Positions 9,826-18,571 of a DNA stretch of 51,269 nt are shown piece after piece. The translations under genes and the position numbers were made by a program. This stretch comes from Alkaliphilus peptidifermentans DSM 18978 (lineage in GTDB: Bacteria > Bacillota > Clostridia > Peptostreptococcales > Natronincolaceae). How positions within the stretch are numbered: position 1 is the stretch's first letter; the number at the start of each line of letters is the position of its first letter. The stretch is from NCBI RefSeq assembly GCF_900101495.1, contig NZ_FMUS01000034.1, positions 1-51,269 on the forward strand. The letters run 5' to 3'. The notes below the pieces were generated by a model, which was given only the letters and a program-made list of their open reading frames with translations, had not been told where the DNA came from and made no database searches.

Positions 9826-9934
9826 AAAAGAGTCATTAGTACCTTGATATGCTCCCCTTGTGGTAGACAGTTTAAATAATAAAACTGTTTACTATAAGGG
9901 GAGCATATCACTCTAGTACTTATGACTCTTTTTT
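9826..9934. repeat. Long near-perfect inverted repeat, shared bidirectional terminator
   Basis: The left arm (9826-9873) and right arm (9882-9934) pair over about 48 bp with roughly six mismatches or small gaps, around an eight-base AT loop. The core GATATGCTCCCCTT is identical in both arms. The outer part AAAAGAGTCAT/ATGACTCTTTT provides T-runs in both directions. It lies between the 3' ends of the clostridial gene and disA. Confidence 0.85.
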
Positions 9935-9956
9935 AATTACCAATATTGTTAATAAG

Positions 9957-11033
9957 CTATATATGTCTACCTAGCATTATTTGCTCCTGCAATCTCCTTA
10001 AGCCTTCCTTGATAGCTCTAGCTCTAACTTCCCCTATTCCTTCTACGTCATCCAGTTTTTCTATGGAAGCCTTCAATATATTTTGAAAACCTTTAAATTC
10101 CTTTGCAAGATTATCAATTACCGTAGTCGGTAGCCTTGGAATCTTGTTTAGTATTCTATATCCCTTTGGCGAAACTGCTATATCTAAAGCACCTACATTA
10201 TTATCATACCCCAGTGCCTTAGCAATGTTAGGGAGATCTAATAGTTCTTCCGAAGAAAAGCTTTTAATTAGTTTAGCAATTCCATCTGAATTTAAATCTT
10301 TATTGGCATTATAATCATAGAATAAGTACTTTCCATCTTCATTAACATTTGCGATAAGCTCCTCCAGCTGCATGCTGACTAGACGCCCCTCATTTCCAAG
10401 CTCCCATATGAATTTTTCTATTTCTACAGCTATTCTCATTACCATTTCTGTCCTTTGCAAAACTGTAACAACATCATAAACTGTAACTAAATCCTCATAT
10501 TCCAATGCGCTTAAGTGATTCATTCCTTGATCCAATACAACCTTGTACTTTTCCAAGGTTTGAATAGCTTGATTTGCCTTAGTTAATACTCTCCCCGTAT
10601 CTTGAACGATGTATTTATAGTAGCCTTGATAAAGGGTTATTATATTCCGTCTCTGGGAAATGGATATAACAACTTCTCCTGTTTCCTTCGCCACCCTTTC
10701 AGCTATTCTATGTCTTATACCAGTTTCCGTAGTAATAATTGAAGGATCTGGTATGAGCTGTGCATTAGCATATAGAATTTTTTTAGCATCACTACTTAAA
10801 ATAATAGACCCATCCATCTTACCAAGTTCATACAAATACGCAGGTGAAAATTCTACATTTATGGCAAATCCGCCATCAACCAACTTCATGACAGCATCAT
10901 TATCACCTATTACTATCAGAGCCCCCATCTTCCCCTTCAAAATATTCTCTAGCCCTTCCCTCAATGGTGTCCCTGGAGATAAAAGCTTAATTGTATCCAA
11001 CAACTGTTTTTGCTTTTTTTCATCTTCCTTCAA
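9957..11033 (-). CDS. disA: Diadenylate cyclase / DNA integrity scanning protein
   Basis: DisA makes c-di-AMP from two ATP and scans DNA for lesions. I take TTG at 11033 as start: it follows TAGGAGGGACGTAAA and gives 358 residues, close to the 360 of Bacillus DisA; the upstream ATG at 11087 adds 18 atypical residues. The DAC domain contains MDGSIILSSD (the DGA motif, here DGS, near residue 74) and the RHR motif in ETGIRHRIAERVAKET (near 107). It is followed by a coiled linker and a C-terminal helix-hairpin-helix DNA-binding part (LDDVEGIGEVRARAIKEGL). It lies 78 bp after radA, its usual partner. Confidence 0.95.
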   Translation of the reverse strand: MKEDEKKQKQLLDTIKLLSPGTPLREGLENILKGKMGALIVIGDNDAVMKLVDGGFAINVEFSPAYLYELGKMDGSIILSSDAKKILYANAQLIPDPSIITTETGIRHRIAERVAKETGEVVISISQRRNIITLYQGYYKYIVQDTGRVLTKANQAIQTLEKYKVVLDQGMNHLSALEYEDLVTVYDVVTVLQRTEMVMRIAVEIEKFIWELGNEGRLVSMQLEELIANVNEDGKYLFYDYNANKDLNSDGIAKLIKSFSSEELLDLPNIAKALGYDNNVGALDIAVSPKGYRILNKIPRLPTTVIDNLAKEFKGFQNILKASIEKLDDVEGIGEVRARAIKEGLRRLQEQIMLGRHI

Positions 11034-11111
11034 ATTTACGTCCCTCCTAACTAGGTATAATATTTTATTTTGCCCATAAAATGGCATAATAGCAGTTTTA
11101 TATTAATATTT

Positions 11112-12482
11112 TTAGTTATTCTCTATGTATTTTAAGGCAGAATACAGATTATCTACTCCATTAAGCTTTATCTTATTTATACCTTCAATCTTCGATCGAT
11201 TCCTTGTGGGAAACACGCATACCTGGAAGCCCATTTTTTCTCCCTCTTTAATCATTTTCTCCAATTGAGGGACTGTTCTTATATCAGCTGTTAAGCTAAT
11301 TTCTCCAATAGCTATTAGCTTTTTTGTAGGAATTGGTATACCCTTAAAGCTGGAGTAAATAGCCATAGCTATTCCTAAGTCGCCAAAGGTTCCTTCTAAT
11401 TTAATTCCTCCAACAACGTTAATATATATATCATAATTAATGAGAGGTAACCCCATTTTCTTTTCAAGCACAGCAATTATTAGATTAAGTCTATTAATAT
11501 CTACACCAACAGCAGTTCTTCTCGGAAAACCTGTGTTTGTTGCTGTTACCAAAGCTTGAAGCTCAACTAAAATAGGTCTGGTTCCTTCAACCGTCGCTAC
11601 AACAATGGCTCCATCCGACTCTTCCGTCATGGAGTCTAAAAGCATGGCAGAAGGGTTAGATACTTCTACTAATCCTTCCTCCTTCATTTCAAAAACTCCG
11701 ATCTCACTTGTAGTTCCAAAACGGTTTTTTAATGCCCTTAAAATACGAAACTCCTGTGTACGTTCCCCTTCAAAATGAAGAACAGTATCCACCATATGCT
11801 CCAAAACCCTTGGTCCAGCAAGTTCTCCCTGCTTAGTTACATGGGCCACTAGAAAAATCGGTACATTTGATGATTTCCCTATTCTCATTAAATTATTAAC
11901 ACATTCCTTTACCTGCGATACACTACCTGGCGCTGAAGATAGTTCCTCCTTATAAAGGGTTTGAACTGAATCGATTATAATGAAAACAGGTGATAATTCA
12001 TTTATATATCCTTCTATAACATTAATATTGGTTTCAGATACGACATAAAGCTTTTCTGATATGGAATTAAGTCTATCTGCTCTCATTTTAATCTGCTCTT
12101 CAGATTCTTCACCAGAAACATAAAGAACAGTTCCATATTTTGCTGCAATACCACTCCCAGCCTGTAATATCAAAGTAGATTTTCCAATTCCTGGTTCTCC
12201 TGATATTAAAGTTAGAGCCCCCTTAACAAGCCCCCCTCCTAAAACACGATTCAGCTCATCGATGGTGGTGTCATATCTTTGATAGCTACCAGACTTTACC
12301 TTTCCTATCGGTTGAGGCTTAGATTGGCTTATTATAGAGGGGGATCTTTTAAACTCGGCTTTACCCGTCACCATTTCCTCCTCCATAGTATTCCATTGAT
12401 TACAGCCGTTACACCTACCCATCCATTTGGGACTTTCAAATCCACATTCCTGACATACAAACTTACTTTTAATTTTAGCCAT
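11112..12482 (-). CDS. radA: DNA repair protein RadA/Sms
   Basis: A branch-migration ATPase in recombinational repair. It has the N-terminal C4 zinc finger CQECG...CNGC, Walker A SGEPGIGKST near residue 95, Walker B VFIIIDSVQ, the RadA-specific LKNRFG motif and a C-terminal Lon-like domain (VDINRLNLIIAVLEKK). Two ATGs are in tandem (12485, 12482). With AGGTGAT upstream, the second gives better spacing and 456 residues. It is followed by disA and preceded by the LUD gene, 66 bp away. Confidence 0.96.
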   Translation of the reverse strand: MAKIKSKFVCQECGFESPKWMGRCNGCNQWNTMEEEMVTGKAEFKRSPSIISQSKPQPIGKVKSGSYQRYDTTIDELNRVLGGGLVKGALTLISGEPGIGKSTLILQAGSGIAAKYGTVLYVSGEESEEQIKMRADRLNSISEKLYVVSETNINVIEGYINELSPVFIIIDSVQTLYKEELSSAPGSVSQVKECVNNLMRIGKSSNVPIFLVAHVTKQGELAGPRVLEHMVDTVLHFEGERTQEFRILRALKNRFGTTSEIGVFEMKEEGLVEVSNPSAMLLDSMTEESDGAIVVATVEGTRPILVELQALVTATNTGFPRRTAVGVDINRLNLIIAVLEKKMGLPLINYDIYINVVGGIKLEGTFGDLGIAMAIYSSFKGIPIPTKKLIAIGEISLTADIRTVPQLEKMIKEGEKMGFQVCVFPTRNRSKIEGINKIKLNGVDNLYSALKYIENN

Positions 12483-12550
12483 CATATCACCTGCTTTATG
12501 GTATTCTTCTACTATTTTATCATAATTCTTGCTAAATCATATGTAAATAT

Positions 12551-13165
12551 CTAAAATCCTATATCTTCTTCAACTATTACTACAGTCATTCGGTTTTTAT
12601 CAACTTGCCCCTCAATAATTAGTATATTGTTACATACTCTATCATCAGAACGGCAGTCAACACATTTATTTGCTTCAACGCATGGAGGGTTTAGTCCAGC
12701 ACGCTTAGCATTCTGTGGAGCAGCAACGTTTCTCGCTCTATAAATGGCCTCTTCAAGACTATTCTCTATTTTATTTGTACCAATTATAATTATAACCCTA
12801 TCAGGACCATATATCATTGCAGCTGCCCTATTTCCACTGTGATCAATATTGACTATTGCTCCATCTAAGGAAATACCATTGGTTCCAGTTAAATACCAAT
12901 CACTAAGAAGTGCTTTTTTCTTTATAGTTTTAGCTTCTTCTCTAGTCTTTGATAAGGTTTTGTCGTATACAACATGTCCCTTCTCTAATAGAATTGTACT
13001 AATGTTCATTTTCTTTAATGTTTGTGAGTTTCCAACACCAATAATTACTCCCTTAGGTATTGAGTCCACCAACCATTCTTTTGCATCCTCTAAGGATTCA
13101 AAATACTCTCCACTAATATTTCTTTTTTTCAGGTTATCGATTAAGATTTCAACTCTTTTATCCAT
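12551..13165 (-). CDS. LUD-domain protein (LutC/YkgG-like)
   Basis: 204 residues with the LUD (DUF162) fold: VGVGNSQTLKKM, DWYLTGTNGISLDGAIVNIDHSGNRAAAMIYGP and VIIIIGTNKI. The family includes LutC of the lactate oxidation complex and stand-alone relatives in anaerobes. The C-terminal part CVEANKCVDCRSDDRVC has four closely placed Cys and may carry a metal site. No lutA or lutB is nearby, so a lactate role is not supported here. It follows marR by 28 bp and both were probably inserted together. Confidence 0.85.
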   Translation of the reverse strand: MDKRVEILIDNLKKRNISGEYFESLEDAKEWLVDSIPKGVIIGVGNSQTLKKMNISTILLEKGHVVYDKTLSKTREEAKTIKKKALLSDWYLTGTNGISLDGAIVNIDHSGNRAAAMIYGPDRVIIIIGTNKIENSLEEAIYRARNVAAPQNAKRAGLNPPCVEANKCVDCRSDDRVCNNILIIEGQVDKNRMTVVIVEEDIGF

Positions 13166-13193
13166 TTGTTATCCCCCTCTATAATATAAATTA

Positions 13194-13622
13194 TTAAGCT
13201 AAGTTATCCTTCAATCTCTCAAGTATCCCAATTAATAATTCCCTTTCATCTTGAGATACATCACAGTAAACAGTGTTCAGTAGCTTTTTAGATACTGCAT
13301 CAAATTTCCCTTTTGCATTAACCCCTTTAACAGTTAATAAAATGTGTGTTACTCTACCATCCTCTATATCCTTAACCTTTTCTACATAGCCATATAGCAT
13401 GAGCTTGTTAACCAGTTCAGTGACCGTTGATTTATCCCGTTCTATTGCTGTCGCAATTTCCTTCATAGTTAGCTTGCCATTATTTTTATATAGTGCAGAA
13501 AGAAGTGCTCCGTGGGAGGCCACCATGCCTTCGAGACCTTGATTCTGCAGCTCCTTTTCAATCAGTTTATTAGCCCTTTCTCTAATTCTACTTATTAGTG
13601 TAATTACATGGGTAGTTTTCAT
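13194..13622 (-). CDS. MarR family transcriptional regulator
   Basis: 142 residues with a winged helix: GKLTMKEIATAIERDKSTVTELVNKLMLYGYVEKVKDIEDGRVTHILLT, the standard MarR recognition helix and wing. A dimer binding a palindrome is expected of the family. AAGGAGGT precedes the start, and its promoter lies inside a perfect 34-bp palindrome, so autoregulation is likely. There are no Cys residues suited to thiol sensing except a single one in TVYCDVSQ. It heads marR-LUD and possibly radA-disA. Confidence 0.93.
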   Translation of the reverse strand: MKTTHVITLISRIRERANKLIEKELQNQGLEGMVASHGALLSALYKNNGKLTMKEIATAIERDKSTVTELVNKLMLYGYVEKVKDIEDGRVTHILLTVKGVNAKGKFDAVSKKLLNTVYCDVSQDERELLIGILERLKDNLA

Positions 13623-13658
13623 ATTTATCTATACCTCCTTCATCTTACTTTTATTAGT

Positions 13659-13700
13659 ATTATAATCCAAGAAATAGTTTGACGTCAAACTATTTCTTGG
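13659..13700 (-). promoter_or_regulatory. marR promoter embedded in a perfect 34-bp palindrome
   Basis: The perfect palindrome at 13667-13700 has arms CCAAGAAATAGTTTGA and its exact complement around a CG centre, with the MarR-box-like core TAGTTTGACGTCAAACTA. On the minus strand the -35 TTGACG (13688-13683) lies at its centre, and the -10 TATAAT (13664-13659) follows after 18 bp. Confidence 0.8.
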
Positions 13701-13706
13701 AATAAA

Positions 13707-13728
13707 ACTGGGTAGTAAACTACCCAGT
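13707..13728 (-). terminator. clpC terminator
   Basis: ACTGGGTAG and CTACCCAGT form a perfect 9-bp stem with a four-base loop, followed on the minus strand by TTTTATT, 7 bases after the clpC stop. It ends the ctsR operon just before the marR promoter. Confidence 0.85.
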
Positions 13729-13734
13729 GCTCAT

Positions 13735-16173
13735 TTATATGCTTCGTATAGTCAGCTCTTCCCCTTCTACATCAATTTCCACGCGACTTCCTTCCTTAAC
13801 ATTTTCTTTGAGGATCTCCTCTGATAATCGATCCTCCACTAGCTTTTGAAGTGCTCTTTTTAATGGTCTTGCCCCAAATTGTGGATCATATCCCTTATCA
13901 GCAATGAATTCTTTTGCATTTTCCTTTATATCGAGCTTGATATTGAGTCCTTTAAGACGCTGGTTTAAATCATTTAGAAGCAAGTCTATAATTTTGCCTA
14001 TATCGCCACGATCTAAGGAATGAAAAACAATGATGTCGTCTATTCGATTCAAAAACTCTGGTCTAAAGGTTTTTCTCAACTCATCCATAACATTTTCTTT
14101 CATTTTTTGGTACTCGTTTTCCACCTTATCCTCTTCTCTTGTTGCAACAAAGCCTAAGGTCCGCTGCTTTCTTATTGTATGGGCTCCAACATTGGAGGTC
14201 ATTATAACAACTGTGTTTTTAAAGTCAACAGTTTTCCCTTGGGCATCTGTTAATCTGCCATCTTCAAGAATTTGTAGTAGTATATTAAAGACATCAGGAT
14301 GGGCTTTTTCTATTTCATCAAATAGTATTACCGAATAGGGCTTTCGTCTAATTTTTTCGGTCAATTGACCACCTTCATCATAGCCTACATAGCCAGGAGG
14401 AGACCCCACTAACCTTGAAACAGTATGTTTTTCCATATATTCAGACATATCTATTCTTATCATAGCATTTTCATCACCAAACATTGCTTCAGCTAAAGCC
14501 TTGGATAGCTCTGTCTTTCCCACTCCGGTTGGGCCAAGGAATATGAATGAACCTATAGGTCGTTTGGGGTCTTTTAACCCTACTCTAGCTCTTCTAATGG
14601 CCTTTGCTATTGAGTTTACAGCTTCCCTTTGTCCAATAACTCTTTCATGTAATATTTCTTCTAGCTGAAGTAGACGTTGTGATTCTTCCTGTTGCAGCTT
14701 ATTTACAGGAATACCAGTCCAGCTTGATACTATAGCTGCTACATCCTCTACCTCCACTGTTGGATGATTCGATTGATTGGTATTTTGCCAGCTATTTTTT
14801 ATTAGTTGTAACTCTTCAATAACGTTTTTTTCTTCATCTCTAATCGTTGCCGCCCGCTCAAAATCCTGAAGGCTTATTGCCTCTTCCTTTTCTTTTGCTA
14901 ATTTCTCCAGCTTTTCTTCCAAGTCCTTTAGATTTGGCGGTGCAGTGACTGTTTTTAATCTTATTTTAGAAGCTGCTTCATCTATTAAGTCTATTGCCTT
15001 ATCTGGTAAAAACCTATCAGAAATATATCTATGGGATAGTTCTGCAGCTGCCTTTAGTGCTTCGTCAGTTATCTTTACCCTATGATGAGCTTCATATTTA
15101 TCCCTCAGTCCCTCTAATATACTTATTGCATCTTCTACTGAGGGTTCTTCGATGGTTATAGGCTGAAATCTTCGTTCTAGGGCTGAATCTTTTTCTATAT
15201 GTTTACGATACTCGTCTAGAGTAGTCGCTCCTATTGCTTGCATTTCACCTCGGGCAAGGGCTGGCTTAATTATATTGGAAGCATCAATGGCACCCTCAGC
15301 AGCCCCAGCACCAATTATCGTATGAATCTCGTCAATAAATAGAATTACATCCCCAGATTGTCTAACCTCCTCCATTACTTTCTTTAGTCTGTCTTCAAAT
15401 TCACCACGATATTTTGCTCCTGCCACCATTGAAGGTAAATCGATAGTTACCACTCGTTTTGTCCTTAAGCTTTCCGGAACAGTACCTTCGATAATCTGCT
15501 GGGCCAACCCCTCAGCTATAGCTGTTTTTCCTACACCTGGTTCGCCAATCAAGCATGGATTATTTTTTGTTCTTCTACTTAACACCTGAATAACCCGCTC
15601 TATTTCTTTGCTACGTCCGATTACTGGGTCCAGCTTTCCTTCCAATGCCATTTGATTTAAATCACGACTAAATTTATCTAATGTAGGTGTATTGGCAGCT
15701 TTAGCACTATTTGGTTTTTGTGCAGCTTTACCTACTCCATTGTCCAACATTATAAGTACTTCTTCTCTAACTTTTTGAAGATTTAAACCCTGCTCATTTA
15801 GAATTTTACTGGCCACTCCTTCGCCTTCACGAATAAGTCCTAAAAGCAGATGTTCTGTACCAACATAATTGTGACCTAAGCTACGGGCTTCGGCGAAGCT
15901 TAATTCAAAAATTCTTTTTGTTCTTGGAGTGAAGCCTAGCAATTCTCCTTTTTTTTCACTATAGCCTACAGTAGTTAGTACTCTTTCCTTTATTTGAAGT
16001 AGATTTACTCCCATATTTTTCATTACCTGAGCAGCTATGCCTTCGCCTTCTTGAATCAACCCAAGTAATAGATGCTCTGTACCAACATAGTTATGACCCA
16101 TCTCCTGAGCAAACTGTTGAGATAATACAATAGATTTCTGTGCCTTCTCTGTAAATTTTCCAAATGTTGACAT
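13735..16173 (-). CDS. clpC: ATP-dependent chaperone/unfoldase ClpC
   Basis: 812 residues, full length. Two Clp N repeats (about 1-145, each with [14 protein letters not shown]), a first AAA+ module with GEPGVGKT at 210-217 and a UVR-containing coiled middle domain ([21 protein letters not shown]) lead to a second AAA+ module with GPTGVGKT near 548. ClpC feeds arginine-phosphorylated and other proteins to ClpP. It is the last gene of ctsR-mcsA-mcsB-clpC, 17 bp after mcsB, with GGAGGTG before the start. Confidence 0.98.
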   Translation of the reverse strand: MSTFGKFTEKAQKSIVLSQQFAQEMGHNYVGTEHLLLGLIQEGEGIAAQVMKNMGVNLLQIKERVLTTVGYSEKKGELLGFTPRTKRIFELSFAEARSLGHNYVGTEHLLLGLIREGEGVASKILNEQGLNLQKVREEVLIMLDNGVGKAAQKPNSAKAANTPTLDKFSRDLNQMALEGKLDPVIGRSKEIERVIQVLSRRTKNNPCLIGEPGVGKTAIAEGLAQQIIEGTVPESLRTKRVVTIDLPSMVAGAKYRGEFEDRLKKVMEEVRQSGDVILFIDEIHTIIGAGAAEGAIDASNIIKPALARGEMQAIGATTLDEYRKHIEKDSALERRFQPITIEEPSVEDAISILEGLRDKYEAHHRVKITDEALKAAAELSHRYISDRFLPDKAIDLIDEAASKIRLKTVTAPPNLKDLEEKLEKLAKEKEEAISLQDFERAATIRDEEKNVIEELQLIKNSWQNTNQSNHPTVEVEDVAAIVSSWTGIPVNKLQQEESQRLLQLEEILHERVIGQREAVNSIAKAIRRARVGLKDPKRPIGSFIFLGPTGVGKTELSKALAEAMFGDENAMIRIDMSEYMEKHTVSRLVGSPPGYVGYDEGGQLTEKIRRKPYSVILFDEIEKAHPDVFNILLQILEDGRLTDAQGKTVDFKNTVVIMTSNVGAHTIRKQRTLGFVATREEDKVENEYQKMKENVMDELRKTFRPEFLNRIDDIIVFHSLDRGDIGKIIDLLLNDLNQRLKGLNIKLDIKENAKEFIADKGYDPQFGARPLKRALQKLVEDRLSEEILKENVKEGSRVEIDVEGEELTIRSI

Positions 16174-16189
16174 AACAACACCTCCATAA

Positions 16190-17212
16190 TTAAATATTCA
16201 TTCGTATTATTTCTGCCCTTTTTATGTCACGATCTTCCTCAGTTAGTTCTGCTTTATAGTGTTTTTGTAAAAATCCCAATTGAATCATCGCCATTAACTG
16301 ATTTAATTTCTCTAGGCTTGCTTCTTCAATTAATCCTAATACTACCCCCAATTTCACATCAGAAATAAGCTTCATTGCTTCCGTTAAATTTATTCTTCTA
16401 GCATTCTTTAATATACCAAATGAACGATAAACCTTGTCTTCAATATCTATCTTTTTTTCCTTTAAAAGACTGGCTCTAATAAACCTTTCCTTTTGAATTA
16501 TTTGCATTCCCACATTTGTTAGATTTTTTAGGATTTCTTCTTCAGTAATTCCTAATGTCACTTGATTGGATACCTGGAAAATATTTCCAAGGAACTCTGA
16601 TCCCTCGCCATAAATCCCTCGTACCGCAATGCCAATTTGGCTAGAGGCATGAAGTATACTGTTAATATGTCCTGTTATATTTAGGGCTGGTAGATGCATC
16701 ATAATTGAAGCTCGAATACCGGTTCCAAGATTAGTGGGACATGAGGTTAAGTAGCCTAAATTCTCATCGAATGCATATTTTATTTTTTCCTCTATTAAAT
16801 CATCAATCTTATCTGCCAAATTCCATGAATTTTCTAATTGGAAGCCTGGTAGAAGGCATTGTATTCTGATGTGGTCTTCCTCATTAATTAATATGGCTAT
16901 GGATTCATCTTCATTTATTAGTAAACTACCAGTTGTTGTGTTACGTGCCATGGCTGGACTTATTATATGCTTTTCAACGTAATTTAATCTATTTACTTTA
17001 TCAACATGCTTCATTTCAACTAATTCAAAATTATTAATCAGAGTTTCATTTCCTTCAATTACAGCACTATAGACCTTATTCATTATATCCTTTCCCACCT
17101 CTTCATTTAACATATGGGGAAAAGGGAATCCATCTAGATTTCTGGCAACCCTTATTCTACTACTTATAACTATATCAGCCTCTGGACCAGCTTCATTTAA
17201 CCATTTTGCCAT
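16190..17212 (-). CDS. mcsB: Protein arginine kinase McsB
   Basis: 340 residues of the phosphagen-kinase fold that phosphorylates Arg and tags proteins for ClpCP. Visible motifs are [21 protein letters not shown] at the N-terminus, the active-site loop [20 protein letters not shown], and [27 protein letters not shown]. The start is supported by TAGGAGGGATAT. It lies between mcsA and clpC in the usual order. Confidence 0.97.
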   Translation of the reverse strand: MAKWLNEAGPEADIVISSRIRVARNLDGFPFPHMLNEEVGKDIMNKVYSAVIEGNETLINNFELVEMKHVDKVNRLNYVEKHIISPAMARNTTTGSLLINEDESIAILINEEDHIRIQCLLPGFQLENSWNLADKIDDLIEEKIKYAFDENLGYLTSCPTNLGTGIRASIMMHLPALNITGHINSILHASSQIGIAVRGIYGEGSEFLGNIFQVSNQVTLGITEEEILKNLTNVGMQIIQKERFIRASLLKEKKIDIEDKVYRSFGILKNARRINLTEAMKLISDVKLGVVLGLIEEASLEKLNQLMAMIQLGFLQKHYKAELTEEDRDIKRAEIIRMNI

Positions 17213-17322
17213 CTATATATCCCTCCTATGGCTATATTTTCATCATAAAAAGCTTCATTTTAAACATTAGTTCTTACCCAATGCTTAAAGATATTTTAAA
17301 ATAGATAAACTTCTACTGGAAA

Positions 17323-17832
17323 TTACCCTTTGTTTATCTCTTCCTCTAAGGCTCTTATTTCATCTCTATAGTTAACTGCTTTTTCAAAAGCTTCCTCCGC
17401 AATAGCCTCCTGTAGCTTTTGTTTTAATTGACTTACTTTTCTTTTCAAATGAATTGCTCCACCTGTTCGCTTAGGTACCTTTCCAACATGCTTTGAATTG
17501 CCATGAATTCTACGAAGTAACGGATTTAGTTTTTCCTTGAAAACCTGATGACACTCGTCACATCCTAGCCTACCACTTTCCTTAAATTTATTGTATGTGG
17601 TTCCACAATGATTACATTGAATAATTGCATTATAATTGGCCTTTAAATTAGAGTTGAAATTGGCATCTAGTATGCTTGTTAAGAAGCTAGGTATAGAAAA
17701 TTCGTTGACAACCTCACTACTTTCCCTAGCCTTTGCACAAACGTCACATAAGTGAAGCTCCTCTTTATAGCCATGAATCATTTTAGTCATATGAACAACA
17801 GCATCTCTCTTTTTACAATCGTCACAAATCAT
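17323..17832 (-). CDS. mcsA: McsA, zinc-binding activator of McsB
   Basis: 169 residues. Four CxxC pairs (ICDDC, LCDVC, QCNHC, GCDEC) form zinc-binding sites, and the C-terminal UVR motif (LKQKLQEAIAEEAFEKAVNYRDEIRALEEEI) contacts ClpC. McsA activates McsB and helps regulate CtsR. It lies 11 bp after ctsR. Confidence 0.95.
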   Translation of the reverse strand: MICDDCKKRDAVVHMTKMIHGYKEELHLCDVCAKARESSEVVNEFSIPSFLTSILDANFNSNLKANYNAIIQCNHCGTTYNKFKESGRLGCDECHQVFKEKLNPLLRRIHGNSKHVGKVPKRTGGAIHLKRKVSQLKQKLQEAIAEEAFEKAVNYRDEIRALEEEINKG

Positions 17833-17843
17833 ACTGACACCTC

Positions 17844-18302
17844 CTATAGTAGTAATACTGCAAGCATATTTTTTAATATACCAGCACGAATTTGATCTTT
17901 TATATTTATGGGTGATATGATCGCATTGTCATCAATGGCAGCTTCAATGATTTTTGCTTCTTTATTGGTAATAATATTACGTTCTTTAAGGGTGTAAATT
18001 ACTCTTGCTGCTTGACTTTTAGAAACGTTATCTCCCAGCTCTCTAGTAATAATATGAAATAAATGCTGACTTTGATTCACCATTAGTCTTGTTATTTTTA
18101 CATATCCCCCACCACCACGATAGCTTTCGGTTGTGTAGCCCTGCTTAAGAGTAAACCTTGTCATTAAAACATAGTTAATTTGCGAAGGAGAACAATCGAA
18201 GTACTTAGCTAACTCATTTCGTTGGATTTCTACAGAACCACTATTGGTTTCTTTAAATAGCTCCTTTAAAAAAATTTCAATTAAATCACTTACTCGTGCC
18301 AT
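17844..18302 (-). CDS. ctsR: CtsR class III stress repressor
   Basis: 152 residues: an N-terminal winged-helix region (RNELAKYFDCSPSQINYVLMTRF), the glycine-rich wing tip ESYRGGGGYVKI that acts as the heat sensor in Bacillus, and a C-terminal dimer domain. It represses the clp operon by binding tandem heptads, and three such heptads lie directly upstream. First gene of the ctsR-mcsA-mcsB-clpC operon. Confidence 0.97.
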   Translation of the reverse strand: MARVSDLIEIFLKELFKETNSGSVEIQRNELAKYFDCSPSQINYVLMTRFTLKQGYTTESYRGGGGYVKITRLMVNQSQHLFHIITRELGDNVSKSQAARVIYTLKERNIITNKEAKIIEAAIDDNAIISPINIKDQIRAGILKNMLAVLLL

Positions 18303-18313
18303 AACAACACCTC

Positions 18314-18340
18314 TTTGATCTTCTTTGACCTTCTTTGACC
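18314..18340 (-). promoter_or_regulatory. CtsR operator with three heptads
   Basis: On the minus strand the order is GGTCAAA, GAA, GGTCAAA, GAA, GATCAAA. The first two heptads match the known CtsR site (GGTCAAA-N3-GGTCAAA). The third, at 18314-18320, continues the 10-bp periodicity and abuts the ribosome binding site. Confidence 0.92.
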
Positions 18341-18343
18341 TTT

Positions 18344-18372
18344 ATTATAAAACATACTATGGAAATTATCAA
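18344..18372 (-). promoter_or_regulatory. ctsR operon promoter
   Basis: TTGATA (18372-18367), a 17-bp spacer and TATAAT (18349-18344) on the minus strand. The CtsR heptads start four bases downstream of the -10, so they cover the transcription start. Confidence 0.82.
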
Positions 18373-18401
18373 AATCCGTTTTATTTAAATAATTCCACAA
18401 A

Positions 18402-18462
18402 AATAGCAAAAATAAACATATATAAGAAACTATATTCTTCTTATGCTTATTTTTGCTGTTTT
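18402..18462. terminator. AT-rich inverted repeat upstream of ctsR
   Basis: AGCAAAAATAAACATA on the left pairs with TATGCTTATTTTTGCT on the right, plus AAGAA/TTCTT inside, around a short loop. With flanking A and T runs it can act as a second terminator after the EF-G-like gene, insulating the ctsR promoter. Confidence 0.6.
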
Positions 18463-18540
18463 ATTTCATTTTTCTCCTGGTATCTCTTAACAACCCAATA
18501 TTGAATAGGAGTTGGCAGCAACTTTCCAATTAACAAAAAG

Positions 18541-18563
18541 AAGCATGTGCTAAGCACATGCTT
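18541..18563 (-). terminator. Terminator of the EF-G-like gene
   Basis: AAGCATGTGC and GCACATGCTT form a perfect 10-bp stem with a three-base loop. On the minus strand CTTTTTG follows. It sits 9 bases after the stop codon. Confidence 0.87.
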
Positions 18564-18571
18564 TAGAGGTT

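Noticed and set aside
10660-11079. Plus-strand frame of 139 codons opposite disA
   Set aside because: Shadow of disA; composition is Ser/Phe/Ile-rich as expected for an antisense frame.
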